Of a DNA stretch of 64,000 nucleotides, positions 51,911 through 63,364 are shown in pieces; the stretch's first letter is position 1, and every line of letters starts with the position of its first letter. Made by a program: the position numbers and the translations under genes. The notes beneath the pieces are model-generated. The model saw nothing but the letters and a program-made list of their open reading frames with translations. It was not told the origin of the DNA and made no database searches. Source of the DNA: Lenzites betulinus (lineage: Eukaryota; Basidiomycota; Agaricomycetes; Polyporales; Polyporaceae); contig JABYQU010000078.1 in assembly GCA_022264855.1 (NCBI GenBank), forward strand, positions 1 to 64,000, given 5' to 3'.

Positions 51911-53399
51911 TGCAAGGAAGCCCTGCGAGTTCCAGGCGGCGACCAGGCAAGCGTTCTCACATCGCTCGCCGCCGGCGCGCGCCACGGCACGCCTCCCACC
52001 GTTCTGCGCCTCCCACCGACGTCGTTTGCCGTCTGCGTGCGAGCGACTCCTTGTCGCATACATCGTACAACGCCGCGGCGGCCTCCCGGCCTGCGTTCGT
52101 GCTCACGGCGTGCTCGCGGGGCGAGTATTCACCCCGGGCCTCGCTCTTGCCGTCGACGACTACGTCTCGTCGTTGCGCGGCCACCGGGGCTCTTGTACAC
52201 TCCGCACATCCCGCGCCGCCTCACGCACATACCCTCGGCGCCGCTCATCATGCGCCTCCCACCCACGTCGTTCTCCGGCCGCGCGCGAGCGACGTCTCGT
52301 CGCGTCGAGCCATGTCGCGGCGGCCTCCCACCTGCGCTCGCGGGGCGGGTCTTCCCCCGGGCCTTGCTCTCGCCGTCGTCGCGCCCACTCGGATCGCACG
52401 CCGAGTCGCGCCTCCCTTTTCCGCCGCTCTCCCACCAACGCCTCTCCATTGCACGACGCCGGCCACGTCCCACCTACGTTGATGCGCGAGGCGCGCGCGG
52501 CCAGCCGGCTCTGTTCAAGGTCCGGCTGCCTCCTCGCAGCAAGATGCACACTACCGGCCTTGGCGGCACCTCGCGCGCGAAGCACGACGCTCGGGGCCTC
52601 CCTTCTCGTCGTGCGGGGGCCTGCAGCGCAACGCGCTCAAGTCCGCGACAAAAACTCTGCTCGCGCGGACGCCTTCGCGCGTGCCGGCGTCGACGTGAAC
52701 ACGCCGGCGAGGCTCCGGCGGGCGCACCGACGAGAGGAACGGCGACATAAAGGTAAGTACTTGCATGGTATCGGAGACTCGCCGTTCCAGCTGACTCGGC
52801 ACAGTGCGCGGCGACGCAAAATTGAGGGCGGACGGCGCGGGCGGGACACCAGATGGAGAGAGGCAGATGGGAGCGCAAGCAAGAGAGGCGGCGGAGACAA
52901 GAAGTCGCGGAATGGCGTTTTAGGCGCCCGTGAGATGGGAGGTGCGCAAAGGCTCCGTTTTTGCTCGCTCCCGGGTGTGTGCGCGTGGCTGACTTCAACG
53001 GCGCTGGCGTGGCCGATGCGCCTCGATGCAGGTGCTCCCATGCGCGTTTTCTGTGCGCGCGCGCTAACGGACTTGTTTCAGCGGGAGGAGGCAAAGGTGT
53101 TTGCAAAGTGCTTACCTCGCGGCCAACGGACGTGTGCCGATGCGAGTGCGGCGTGGCGCGTCGTAGCGGGGTGTGCAAGATCGTCAGAGGGCGAGCGGGG
53201 CGAGCGCAGGAAGTACGGGCAGAGGGTCATCGCGGTACGGAAGAGAGAGGCGGGCGGACTTGTGCGTGCGAGATGGGTCGTATTAAGCGCCCGTGTCTGT
53301 CTGTGTGCGCAGAGTCTGCGCGGCGTGTATTTGCGCGGTCTGCGAGTGCGCCGATTGCGCTGGCTTGTAGCACGACGAGTGCGCTGTTGTAGTACACCA
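51911..53399. other. GC-rich tail of the repeat unit with 225-245-bp internal duplication
   Basis: GCCTCCCACC.ACGTCGT at 52008 recurs at 52254, and GCCT(C/T)GCTCT(T/C)GCCGTCG at 52138 recurs at 52361, with GGCGGCCTCCC in between. This is an old imperfect tandem duplication. A GTAAGT at 52753 suggests a plus-strand 5' splice site. From 52540 onward the sequence is present only in copy 1, because the window ends. Confidence 0.55.
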
Positions 53400-53686
53400 A
53401 TACACGAGTCTTTCACCGAGTTTCGTGTGCCCCACCGCGTGCAAATTAGCCCACCCCTCCCCACCCCTCGCACGCCAACAATCCCCCTCGACGCCAACAA
53501 GCCCCCCCTCGACGCAGAGTCCACGAATGCATCAGGGAGATCCAACGCCTCCCCGCACGATGCCCCGCGAATCGAGATCGCATTCCTCCGCCCGCCGCAC
53601 CGCCACCTCCGCGCGCGGCATTGCCTTCATCCAGTACACAACCCATATTCCGAACACTTGTAATCCCGCTTAGATTCAACTTCAAG
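53400..53686 (+). other. Duplication junction and leader of methyltransferase copy 2
   Basis: Up to 53631 the sequence is the right end of unit 1: C-rich, with CCCCTCCCCACCCCTCGC and an ATG at 53561 opening a short frame that is cut at the junction. From 53632 it is the methyltransferase 5' leader. The breakpoint context is CTTCATC|CAGTACACAAC, against GACCA|CAGTACACAAC in copy 1. Confidence 0.8.
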
Positions 53687-55176
53687 ATGGCAACGTTCGG
53701 CAAGGCGACGTTCAACGCGGCGAAGTACGCGTCCAGTGAGTGCCGCTTCGCTCGGAATACACACGCAATGGACGGAGCTAACGGCATGCGAACCCGCGAT
53801 CCGTGTCTGGATAGGCCGTCCGACATACCCAAAGCAGCTGTTCGACTTCGTCTTCAAGTTCCACGAGCGCACGCAGGGCGCGCGGTGGGACACGGCCGTG
53901 GACGTGGGCTGCGGCACAGGTGCGTCTTCATCTTCTTTTGTGGCGCAGAGGAGACAAAGATGAGGGGTTTATGTATGAGAAGTCATGCACTGCGAGTCCT
54001 CTCTGCCATCTGCGGAGTCTATCTGCAGTCTGCAGCCTGTACATGGACAAGTGCCATGATGTAACATGCACCCGTGTCTCCCCAGCGCTGCCAAACGGAT
54101 CTTGCCACAGTGGCCAATTCGCTAACGCTAACGTCGCTGCGCAGGCCAAGCCACCGTCGAGCTCACGCCCTTCCGCCACATCGTCGGCGTCGACCCGAGC
54201 GCGCGCATGATCGAGCAGGCGCGCGAGAGCGTCAAGACGCGCCTCGCGGGGCTCGACCTGTTCAAACAGATCGAGTTCGTGCAGTCGCCCGCGGAGGACC
54301 TCGCGTCCTTGCAGGACGGGAGCGTCGACCTCATCATCGCCGGTATGTTCTCACTCAACTAGCCCGTGCCGTGCAAGGGGATTTTGTGCTTACGAACGTC
54401 ACGCGTACCCAGCACAGGCGTGCCATTGGTTCAAGTGGGACAAGTTCTGGCCGGAGGTAGCGCGCGTGCTCCGCAAGAACGGCACATTCGCCGCGTGGGT
54501 GCGTAGTACCTCCTACGCGTGCATGCGGCGCAACCCCGCGTTGCCCCCGCGCGGGGTTGCGCCGCACACGCCGAGGACACCGGAGCAGCAGCAGCAGCAG
54601 CAGCGAGACTGACTAGACCTGCGCAGGGATACTCGGAATTCCGCCTCTCGCGCTTCCCGTCTGCCACCCGGATCATCAACGACTACGCGCAGGGGGCGGA
54701 CGCTGCTAACTCGCTTGGGACGTACTGGGAGCGCCCGGGGCGGACCATCCTCGACGAGCACCTGGTCGCGGTCCCGGACCCGCGCGAGGGCGTCCCGGGG
54801 AAGTTCAGCGAGTTTGAGCGTGTCTACTTCACAGGTGCGCATCTCGCTATACAACGCACCGCGGAACATATGGTGACCGATCGCTGCATCAGCGCCGCAC
54901 TACCCCGACCTGCCAGACGCGCGCCCGGTGATCCTGCGCAAGCGGATGACCTGGGAGGAGCTCCTGGGCTACTTCCGCACCTGGAGCCCGCTGCACACGT
55001 TCCACGAGAAGTTCCCCGAGGACCTGCAGCGGCCGGACGGCGACATCGCGGTGCGCTTCTGGCGCAGCCTCAAGGCGGAGGTCGCGCGCGCGGAGGGCCG
55101 CGCGGAGGTGCCGCAGGACGCGGACCCTATCGACATCGAGTGGCCGCTCGCGATGATTCTCGCAAAGAAGGCGTAG
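53687..55176 (+). CDS. SAM-dependent methyltransferase (trans-aconitate methyltransferase-like), copy 2
   Basis: Same six-exon structure as copy 1, shifted by 11,446 bp, with all splice sites intact and 309 residues. Coding differences that I see are a silent Phe codon near the start, Ser91Phe (TCC to TTC at 54261-54263), a silent Ala near the end, and TAG instead of TAA. The 55-bp leader before the ATG is shared, but the promoter upstream of 53632 is unrelated to that of copy 1. It may therefore be silent or differently regulated. Motifs DVGCGTGQATVEL and HIVGVDPSARM are unchanged. Confidence 0.92.
54524..54607 (+). repeat. Intronic 17-bp inverted repeat plus (AGC)7, copy 2
   Basis: Identical to the structure in copy 1 (arms 54524-54540 and 54550-54566). 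Confidence 0.9.
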
Positions 55177-55668
55177 GGGCTGGGTGGGCCTGCGTGTATT
55201 GCTTCTGTGGCATGTGGGTACTTGTGCGCACGTCCTGCGCTTGTTCTACAAAACTGCTTGGACTATCATATATCATCAATATTCAGTCATGTGGCCTAGC
55301 TACGTACCCATCGCAGAGAGCCTCGTACGATTCGTCGTACTTTACGCGGCTCGATGATGTTACGGTTCACTGCGTTGATCGTGCACACACAGGGCCCGGA
55401 CCGTGCGGTCACGGCGGATGTGAAGAGGAAGCCTGAGGAAGCCTTCCTGAGCACAAACTCTTCCCAGCGTCCCTTGATCGCCGAACACACGGAGAGTTTC
55501 TTCGCCGGCAACACAATTCAACACCTCTTTACCGGAATATCATGGCCCCGCACTTATAAAATGACATCGTCCGCCGCGCCCAGACAATCGATGAGCGCGG
55601 GACGATGTTTCTGCAACCCGTTGGGGGATTGTGGCGGTGCTGCCCACTAACTAGCACTGGAGACGGCT

Positions 55669-55730
55669 GTCAGCGTCGAGTTGTCGTAGACGCGACATGG
55701 TGGATTGGGTTCAGGTGGCTGTTATGTCAG
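55669..55730 (+). repeat. Repeat R2, copy 2 first instance
   Basis: Equivalent of 44227-44288. Confidence 0.8.
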
Positions 55731-56334
55731 GCTCACAGCTGCTGACTGCACGCGAGAATCACAGGCCGCGCGCGACTGCGAGATGGCGCAAGAATGTTTA
55801 GCGTGGGTGTGGGCGCACAGCTGACTTGCGCAGGATCGCCGTGCCTCAAAGCGGGACTGAGCCTTCCCCCAACGGGTTGTGGCGTCGCATGCGGTCGTGC
55901 GACGGCTCTACGACTTTTTCCAGGCGCCTGGGGGTGCGAGGGCTGGTCGCACGGAGGGGGGACGTCGAGGGCGACGACGCCGACGGTCGAGGGCGACGGC
56001 GGGCGCAGACAAGGACGGGGAGACAGGGGTGTGTCGTGCGCTCTGACGCGGTGCGGTCACGGGAGGGAGATGGAGAGGACGAGTGACGCAGGAGCGCGAT
56101 CGACGCGCGTGCCGCGGGGAGAGAGGACGTCCGGAAGCGGGCAAGAGCATGCCCAGAGAGGGAGGATTGCGGGGTCCGTCATGTGTCCTTGCGCTTTCTC
56201 GAATCCAATTTCTGCCATGCCCGCCGATCCGCCTTATAATCCGCGCGACGCCCTCTCGACGCCCCGCACGCGTCCTTTGCTCCGTCCGTCTCCCCTCCCG
56301 CCGCCCGCGCTATCCCCCTGACGAACGCGCTGCA

Positions 56335-56502
56335 ATGTTCGCCGCTACCGCCCCCTACAAGTCCGCGCGTCTCGCATCCCTCTTCCTCACCTTCGCCTTT
56401 GGCGTCGTCGGCTTCGCCATGGGCATCAACGCCCTCGTCAGCGTCGAGTTGTCGCAGACGCGACATGGTGGATTGAGTTCAGGTGGCTGTTTTGTCAGCT
56501 GA
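56335..56502 (+). pseudogene. Membrane-protein gene 5' fragment, copy 2
   Basis: As at 44893-45060, with one Ser to Asn change (MGINALVS). Interrupted by R2 and R1 at the same point, so the interruption predates the duplication. Confidence 0.55.
56437..56498 (+). repeat. Repeat R2, copy 2 second instance
   Basis: Equivalent of 44995-45056. Confidence 0.8.
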
Positions 56503-56603
56503 TTGGATAGGCGCTGACCCCTGCCAATCAGGGCGCGATAACTGGAGGGCGCGTGCGGGGTGGGTGATCGCGACGTTCTCGGACGACGGCTCTCGCGGAC
56601 TCG
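56499..56603 (+). repeat. Repeat R1, copy 2
   Basis: Equivalent of 45057-45161; CCAAT-containing stem intact. Confidence 0.8.
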
Positions 56604-56820
56604 CTTCGCCCTCTGCCCGCCAGCCCATTCTCGGTTCCTTTCTGCGCGCAAGGCCCAGTCTCACCGCTCTCCACCGCACGCTGACAGAGACTCTCCTCCG
56701 CCCGCCATCGCCCCCGCCGACCACTCCTCAGGACACCGTCGTCGCCCAGCAGCCCAGCCAGCGACCGCCAACCTCCAGCAGTCCGTCTCCCAGTCCAACT
56801 CGACCCCAGGTTTTTCCCAG

Positions 56821-57195
56821 ATGCTCCGCAGACGCCGCTCCGCCGGCACTGTCGCAGCTGCATCTTCCTATGCCCCCGCCGTCGCTGTCGCCCGCACCGC
56901 AACCGGTCCTGCTGCATCCAGCCGCCTAGCCTCTCGTGCGCGTCGTGCCCCACCGGCCCCAGCCGTATCGCGTGCCGCGTCCGCAGCCGTCGTAGAGGAC
57001 CTCGACGCCGAGATGGAGGATATGGTCATCCTGCCCCCGCTGCCGGAGAACCACGGCGCGTTTGCGATCCAGGAATACCAAGACGGCGATCGGATGGATG
57101 TGAGGGACACCTCGGACTCTCCTGTGCCTATCCCCGGCCCCGCGCGGTCGAATGGAAGAGGGACCCCTGGTGGGTATTCGGATGGCGAGTACTAG
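56821..57195 (+). pseudogene. Hypothetical acidic protein, copy 2, truncated by nonsense codon
   Basis: Same start (MLRRRRSAGTV) as 45379. GAG in copy 1 is TAG at 57193-57195, ending the frame after SDGEY at 124 codons instead of 175. Either it is a broken copy or the frame was never coding. Confidence 0.45.
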
Positions 57196-58454
57196 ATTGA
57201 GGGGGTCGGAAGTGACGGCAGCGGGCATGCGGCAAGCGCAGGCGGTGACAAGCCTGCGTGCACACCCTCCCCCGAGCGCGACGTCGGTGCGGACATGGAG
57301 GATCGTGCCATGGCGCGCCGCCGCGCCGCCGCGTGCGTCTCCCATTGACCACGCCGCGCGGATGAGGACGGCCGGCGACGCGACCGCGCGCGCCCCGCGC
57401 CGTCGATCGCGCACCTCGGACGCCCTCTAGACATGTGCACATGGCCTCGACGTCGTACCTGGTGAGTTTCCAGACCGCGCGCGTGTAAATTACGCTCACA
57501 ATGCTCTGATTTTAGGGCATTATTTGTGAAATATTCGATTTCCGCGCGTAATACCGGCCGTGCGCCCTCCCAACTTCAACGGCAGCCCTACACGACCTCG
57601 GCGAGCCACCCCACACGTAGCGCGCCATGTGTGCCGCCGCGGAACCCTGCGCCCGCGCCCTGGCCGTGACTGGACAAGACCCCGTCCCCCGCGCTCGGCA
57701 TCCCCTCCGACCGCGCTGCCGCTTTGACGACAGCTCCCATGCACTCCGCCGCACGCACTCACCAAGTTTAGCGGTGATCCGCGAAGATTCGATTTGCACC
57801 ATTTTCGGCCGATTTCATTGGTAAAAACAGGGAAGCGCGCACCGCCGGCCGCCTTCTTCCCCCCTCGCGCTAAGACTTCATACACACTCTCGCCTGAACG
57901 GACGCTGACTGCTCTGTGATTTTCAGCCGATTCGGAGGACCTCGCAAAATCGGTCATTTCATGCATTTTCGAAGACTTGCGCAGAAATTCGCGCATCCTT
58001 CCCGGTGCACCCATCCCCGCGCAACGCCACTTGGTGAGCGTTCTCGCCCACACACCCCGCACCTGTGTACTCACGCCCGACGCGATCCGGGCAGAAATAG
58101 TTTGCACCCCCCTCGGCGCCGCCACCTGCGCCCGCGCAAAGACACGGCCGCCGCGGCTCGGCCCCGCCTTCCGCACACTCAAAACTTCGAACATACACTC
58201 CTGTGTGAGGGCGCTCGCGGCGCTGAGACGCGCGACGCGCTCCGGGCAAATCCTGCCCTCGACAAAATGGCCGTCGGCGCCCACAAGATCGCGCGTGGAG
58301 CAACGACGGCGCGGCCGTCCGCGCTGCCATTCGACACACGCCCCGCCCTGCACGATGTGCGCCGGCCCAGCAAGTTTCGCGGCAATCCGCGAGGGTCGAA
58401 ATCGGGGCGTCGAGACCGCCGGGCATGGGCGCACCCACAGAAACATCCAGAATC

Positions 58455-59342
58455 TCAACTCGTCCGACGGCCTCGGGACGGTGCCCGCGCCTTCCGGTAG
58501 ACGCACGGCACTGTTCCCCGTCGGTCGCAGTGCGCGCCGACGGCGGACGCGTGCGCGGGAGGGCAATTGGTCGTCAAGGGCACCCCGACCCCGCACAGCA
58601 AAGAGGCCAGCGCAACAGCCGCGGCACGAGTGGAACTCGTCCCGGACGCCGCCCCGATGCCCCCGCAAGTCCTCAGGCTTCGAAACAAAGCCTCCCCGCT
58701 CGCTGACGTCGCTCGCAGCACGATGCCCCGCCATGCAGCCTCGCCCCCGGTATGTACTGTAAGTATTACATCGCCGCCCTTCCCCGACCAACGACACTCC
58801 CACGTCAGTCCGCCGCCTGTTTGTATCCCACCCGCCCGCAATGGCGGCCCGCGCCTGCGAAGATGGACGGGAACACGAGGACGTTAGCAAGCTCGTCGTC
58901 GCGCAGAATGTGGCACTCACTGCTGGGCGCACAACGAACTCGAGCGCGGACAAGGCGGCCTCGATCCCATCCGCTTCGCGCGACACCCTGCATGCTGCCG
59001 TCGCGCCGTCGACTCGCAGCTGCCCTGCGACGTAGGAGTCAGCATAGTCCGCACGAGCACAAGAACACTCACCGGGGGCGTGCCCGACGCGCGACGGGGC
59101 GGACGCGGGGCGGGCAGCGTGCATCAGGTGAGCACGAAAGCGAAGCACTCACTTTGCTTGCTTCAACAGGACACGCCCGACGCCGCCACAGCCCGCGCAC
59201 GACGTCCGTCGTCTGGAAGGAGGTAAGCACAAGTTAGCAAGCAGACGGAGAGACTCACCCGCGAGCCTGCGTCGTCGACGGCAGAGGGAGCGAGCAGAAT
59301 ACCGGGAGGACGAGGGCATTCCGCGGCGCGGCGCTCCCGCTC
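58455..59342 (-). CDS. Candidate spliced minus-strand gene, copy 2 (partial, unknown)
   Basis: Equivalent of 47900-47013, with all three intron signatures intact and the same joined open frame. One Ser to Pro change (GTVPCVYRK). Start not found. Confidence 0.4.
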
Positions 59343-59931
59343 GTGCCCTACTTATGTCGCTTGCGATTTAGGGCCGTCTCGCACAAGCGCGATCCGACAG
59401 CGCGCCCACACCCTGTCCCGCACACACGCACGGACCCCCGCCCGCTCGTCCCCGTCTGGAACCTGTCCCCGCCCGTTCCTGGGCCCCACCCCGCATCCGA
59501 CTTCGCCACCCGGGACGCCCGCGCTCCCCCAACGGGGACGCGCCACGGGGCTTGGCGCAGGCGTGCAAATACCGCCCCACAACCATACGCGACGCGAAGG
59601 CGTTTCAGCGGGCGGGCTAGCAGGCGGGCGCCCCGTCGCTCGTAAGGACGGTGTGTTCTGCGTCGGCGGCCGTCGGTGCAGCATCGCCAGGCCGTGCCTG
59701 CGCCGTCGATAACTCGCAGCTGCATTCGATATTGGCGGACAAGCACCCACATGTAGAATAGACAGCGAAAATATATTTCTTGGCCTTGCATTGCTCGAAG
59801 TACGATGACCGCGGGTGTGCAGAAGTTTAACAAAGTGATATTGAGCGAGGCTTGCGTGTATCTAGCTGTGTGCATCCACATATCTCGTGAGCATAGTTGG
59901 TTTAAGGTGAGGATGCTACGCCATACGAGTA

Positions 59932-61183
59932 TCCGGAATCTATCGACCACTTGCCATAAACCCATTCCGACGTTAGCCATCCTCGGACAGCCTCGCGAAT
60001 ATACATATCACCTCCCACATCTGCGCTGAAACATATTCTGCGGCTTCTTCAGCGTGCGCCGCGGGCGCGCGGTTTAACCAGGTAACTTTGAGCAAGGTTT
60101 GCGCCTACCGAGCTGCGTGCGCCCATATATCTCGCGTGCATAGACGATTTAAGGTGAGAATGCACGCAGCCGGGCACTTATCGACCAGTTGCCATTCCAA
60201 TGCTGGCCATCCTCGGAATGCCCTGCCGAAATACATACCACTTCCTGTACTTGCGCGCGGATGCAAGTAATAATTCTAGCAGCTCTGCATATCGACTCCG
60301 AAGCTTGCTCCGCGCCGCCCCAAGTTGGCTCTGGGATCGCGCACGCATGCGTTCTTGCACTCACAATATTTCTGCAGGCCGCGCGATTATATTCTAAGCT
60401 AACGCGATACCTTCCCCTCTCGCTCGCCATGCTCGTTCACTCGCGCGCGAGCTTCCGCTGCATGCAGTCGCTGTAGCACGCCGACCAGTCGCGATAACCA
60501 AGTTCCGACGCTGGGTGCACTCGGACTGCCCCGCGAATAAACGTAGTCGGTGCGCGCGTACAAGTAGCAATTATAGCAGCTCTGCGTATACTCCGCGCCG
60601 CCTGACATTTCGTTCCGGGATCGCACAGACACGCTTTATTCCACCCACAATATTTCGACATGCCGCGCGAGTATGTTCTGGGCTAACGCGGCACCTTCCC
60701 CTCTCGCTTGCCATGCTCGTTCAGCTGCACGCGAGGTTCCGTTGTGTGCACTCGGTGTAGCACGTCAACCAGTCGCGATAAACACGTTCCGATGCTGGGC
60801 GTACTTGGACTGGCTGCCGCGCGAGTAAACGTACAACCTCCCATACCTGCGCGCGAGTGCAAGCAGTAATTCTAGCATCTTTGCGTATGCTCCGCGCCGC
60901 CCGATATTCCGTTCCGGGATCAGCCATGTGTGCTTCTCACGTTCGCATTATTTCGACGAGCTACAAGATTATTTTATGTTATCCACGATATCCACACAGA
61001 GCGAGTTATTCGAAGCGCGGTACCCATGCCAAGTGGGAAGGGTGGACGCCTTTGGGACAGTACTGCGTCCGATATCGATGGGCTGCCCCGGTACTAGTAC
61101 CTTTCCCGCTCGCTCACCGTGTTCGTTCACTCGCGCGCGAGCCTCCGCGGCGCAGGGGGGTGCCGTCGTTGTAGCACGCCGAT
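59932..61183 (+). repeat. Degenerate tandem array, copy 2
   Basis: Equivalent of 48490-49740; the same four units with about ten point differences. Confidence 0.75.
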
Positions 61184-62149
61184 GTACCCTACATACTCAC
61201 CTGTACCTACTAGGATACACGCTCTATTTTGCGTGTTCCGAGGAGAAACGCGAATATCATATCGGCGGGCAGCGGCGAGGTTCGCCCGCCGCATATTGCG
61301 AAGGTTGCTTCTAAGTTTCAAGTACTCCGAGATCGCTCAATTTTAGATGAACCATGCTAGCTGCACCTTATTCACACTTGCACTCAGTAGACTACTAGTA
61401 CTCACTCTGTGGTCTTGAAGCACACTCAAACAATATTATTTAAGAGCCTTTGCGCATGGACACAATGGGATGAGTGGGGGACGCTATGGGGGATTGCCCA
61501 TGGGCCCGGTGGATCTCCAGTGCCGACAGGACGTCGGTACTGAATGTCCACAGTACCCGAGGGTGATCCCCGTCGAGGGGCGCACCAGGCGGGGGCGCGT
61601 CGCTGTGGGAAACGGGGACTTACCGGGCGGGCGGGGGTGCACCCCGTCATGCGGCGGAGGCGTCGAGAAGGGCGCGGCCTGCCGGGGCTGTGGCCAATGG
61701 CGGAGGGAGGGTTGGCATGGATGTGCTCCCGGACGCAGGATCGCGTTCGGCAGCACACCCGACGCCGTCGTGCTGACCCTGGAATGGAGTGGCGATGGCC
61801 ACTCACATTAGTCTCCGCAGGCAAACACCCTGAAACAATATTCTGTCAGCTAGCGGGGTGCACCGCGGCCGCGGCCGGATATTGAAACGATCAACTTACT
61901 GTCTTCCGCTTGTGCGGCCGCGCGCAGCTCTATTGTCACTTACCTGCACGTCCCGCCTATCAGGATGTCGGACGTCGGACGTCCGAACGGCGCGGTGCCA
62001 GCGGAGACACACCCGCCCACACGCCGCAGATGGACCCCTGCTCCTTCACTCACCTCCACTCGCCTCCCGGGAGCCACTCCCCCCTCCGGCGTGCAAGAGC
62101 AGCCGCCCCCGACTGCTGCGATGGGCCCGCGGGAGGCGCATAGCAAACG

Positions 62150-63364
62150 GGCTGGAGGGTGGCGAAGGAACATGGTGAGTATCCCGTCGCTTTGGGAGCG
62201 ATTCGAAGGCACTTACATTCTATCTACAGCACCGCGCGGTATCCTGGAGCTCCGGGACGATGCCCGGGCTCTTACCATGGTCCCCAGGCAGGCCGACGTC
62301 GCGCGGCGCGTGCAAGAGCGACCGGCGCCGCCTCCTGCGACGAGCCCGCGGCAGACGTCCGCCCGGGGGACGTCTGCACTGTCCGGGAGGGCCCTGGCGA
62401 ACGGGCGGGAGTCTGGCCGATCCGGGAGGCCCGTAGCGAACGAGTGGGACGGTCCTTCGTCTGCGAAGGAGCATGGTGAGTGCCCTGTCGCTTTGGGAGT
62501 GATTCGAAGACGCTTACGTTCTGCTCACAGCACGGCGCGGCGCGGCGCGCGGCGTGCGCTGTGTTCTTCGGCGCTGGGACGTTCCCGAAGCTTATATCGT
62601 ACCCCGGGGCTCTCCCACTTCGCGCGTGGCGCGCTGTGCTTCGCGCGGGCCGGCGCTGAGGTCTTGTGAGTATCCCGCCACTTGAGAAGTCTTTCCAAAG
62701 GACTTACCATTTGTGAGCAGCATTTCGACGCTCGCGCGTGCAGCGCGCCGCGCTGCTGAGCTCGCGAAGAGTTCCGGGGGCTCTCCTCGCATCAGCCGGG
62801 CCCATGCGATGTGCCCGCCGCAGACGTCCGCCCGGGGGACGTCTGCGCTGTCCGGGAGGTCCCTGGCAAGCGGGCAGGAGTCTGCCTTGTCCGGGAGGCC
62901 CCTAGCGAGCGAGCTACATGGGATTTCGCCGGCGAAGGAGCATGGTGAGTACTTGTGTTGCTCTGGGAGCGATTGGAAGACGCTTACGTTGTCCCCTCAG
63001 TACCGCGCCGCGCCGCGCGCGGCGTGCGTTGTATTCTTCGGCGCCGGGACGATTCCGAGGCCCACAGCATGCCCCGGGGCTCGTCCACTTCGTGTGCGGC
63101 GCGCTGTGCTTCGCGCAGGCCGGTGCTGAGGTCTTGTGAGTACTCTGCCACTTGAAAAGTGTTTCGAAGGTGCTTACCACCTATTAGTAGCATCGCGACG
63201 CTCGCGCGCTGCGTTGCTGAGCTCGTGGAGAGCATCGTTGGCTCTTGTTGCGTCGGCGAGGACCAAGCCCAGCTCCCAGATGCCGCCGCGGAGCTGGCGT
63301 CGCGCTGTGAAGTCGTCCTGGTACGTTTATCAGCCTTCGCTCGCTTCGGATCGTACTCATACTG
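62150..63364 (+). repeat. Modular exon-intron array, copy 2
   Basis: Introns 62175-62229, 62476-62530, 62666-62720, 62945-63000 and 63136-63190 (55, 55, 55, 56, 55 nt). Modules are A1 62230-62475 (246), B1 62531-62665 (135), A2 62721-62944 (224), B2 63001-63135 (135) and C from 63191. Relative to copy 1, A1 is 1 nt and B1 10 nt longer, while introns are unchanged in length. Confidence 0.7.

Larger units (their letters stand above)
42186..53631 (+). repeat. Tandem segmental duplication, copy 1 (11,446 bp)
   Basis: From CAGTACACAACCCATATTCC at 42186 the sequence matches 53632 onward in direct orientation. The offset is 11,446 at the start, 11,442 between about 44.3 and 49.9 kb, and 11,454 after 51.7 kb, because of small indels. 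By eye there is about one substitution per 150-200 bp. Copy 1 ends at 53631, where copy 2 begins with no spacer. Confidence 0.97.

Noticed and set aside
51705..53663. 652-codon plus-strand frame
   Set aside because: It runs through splice-like sites and across the duplication junction at 53631, ending in the leader of the second methyltransferase. No domain is visible and the start is non-ATG.
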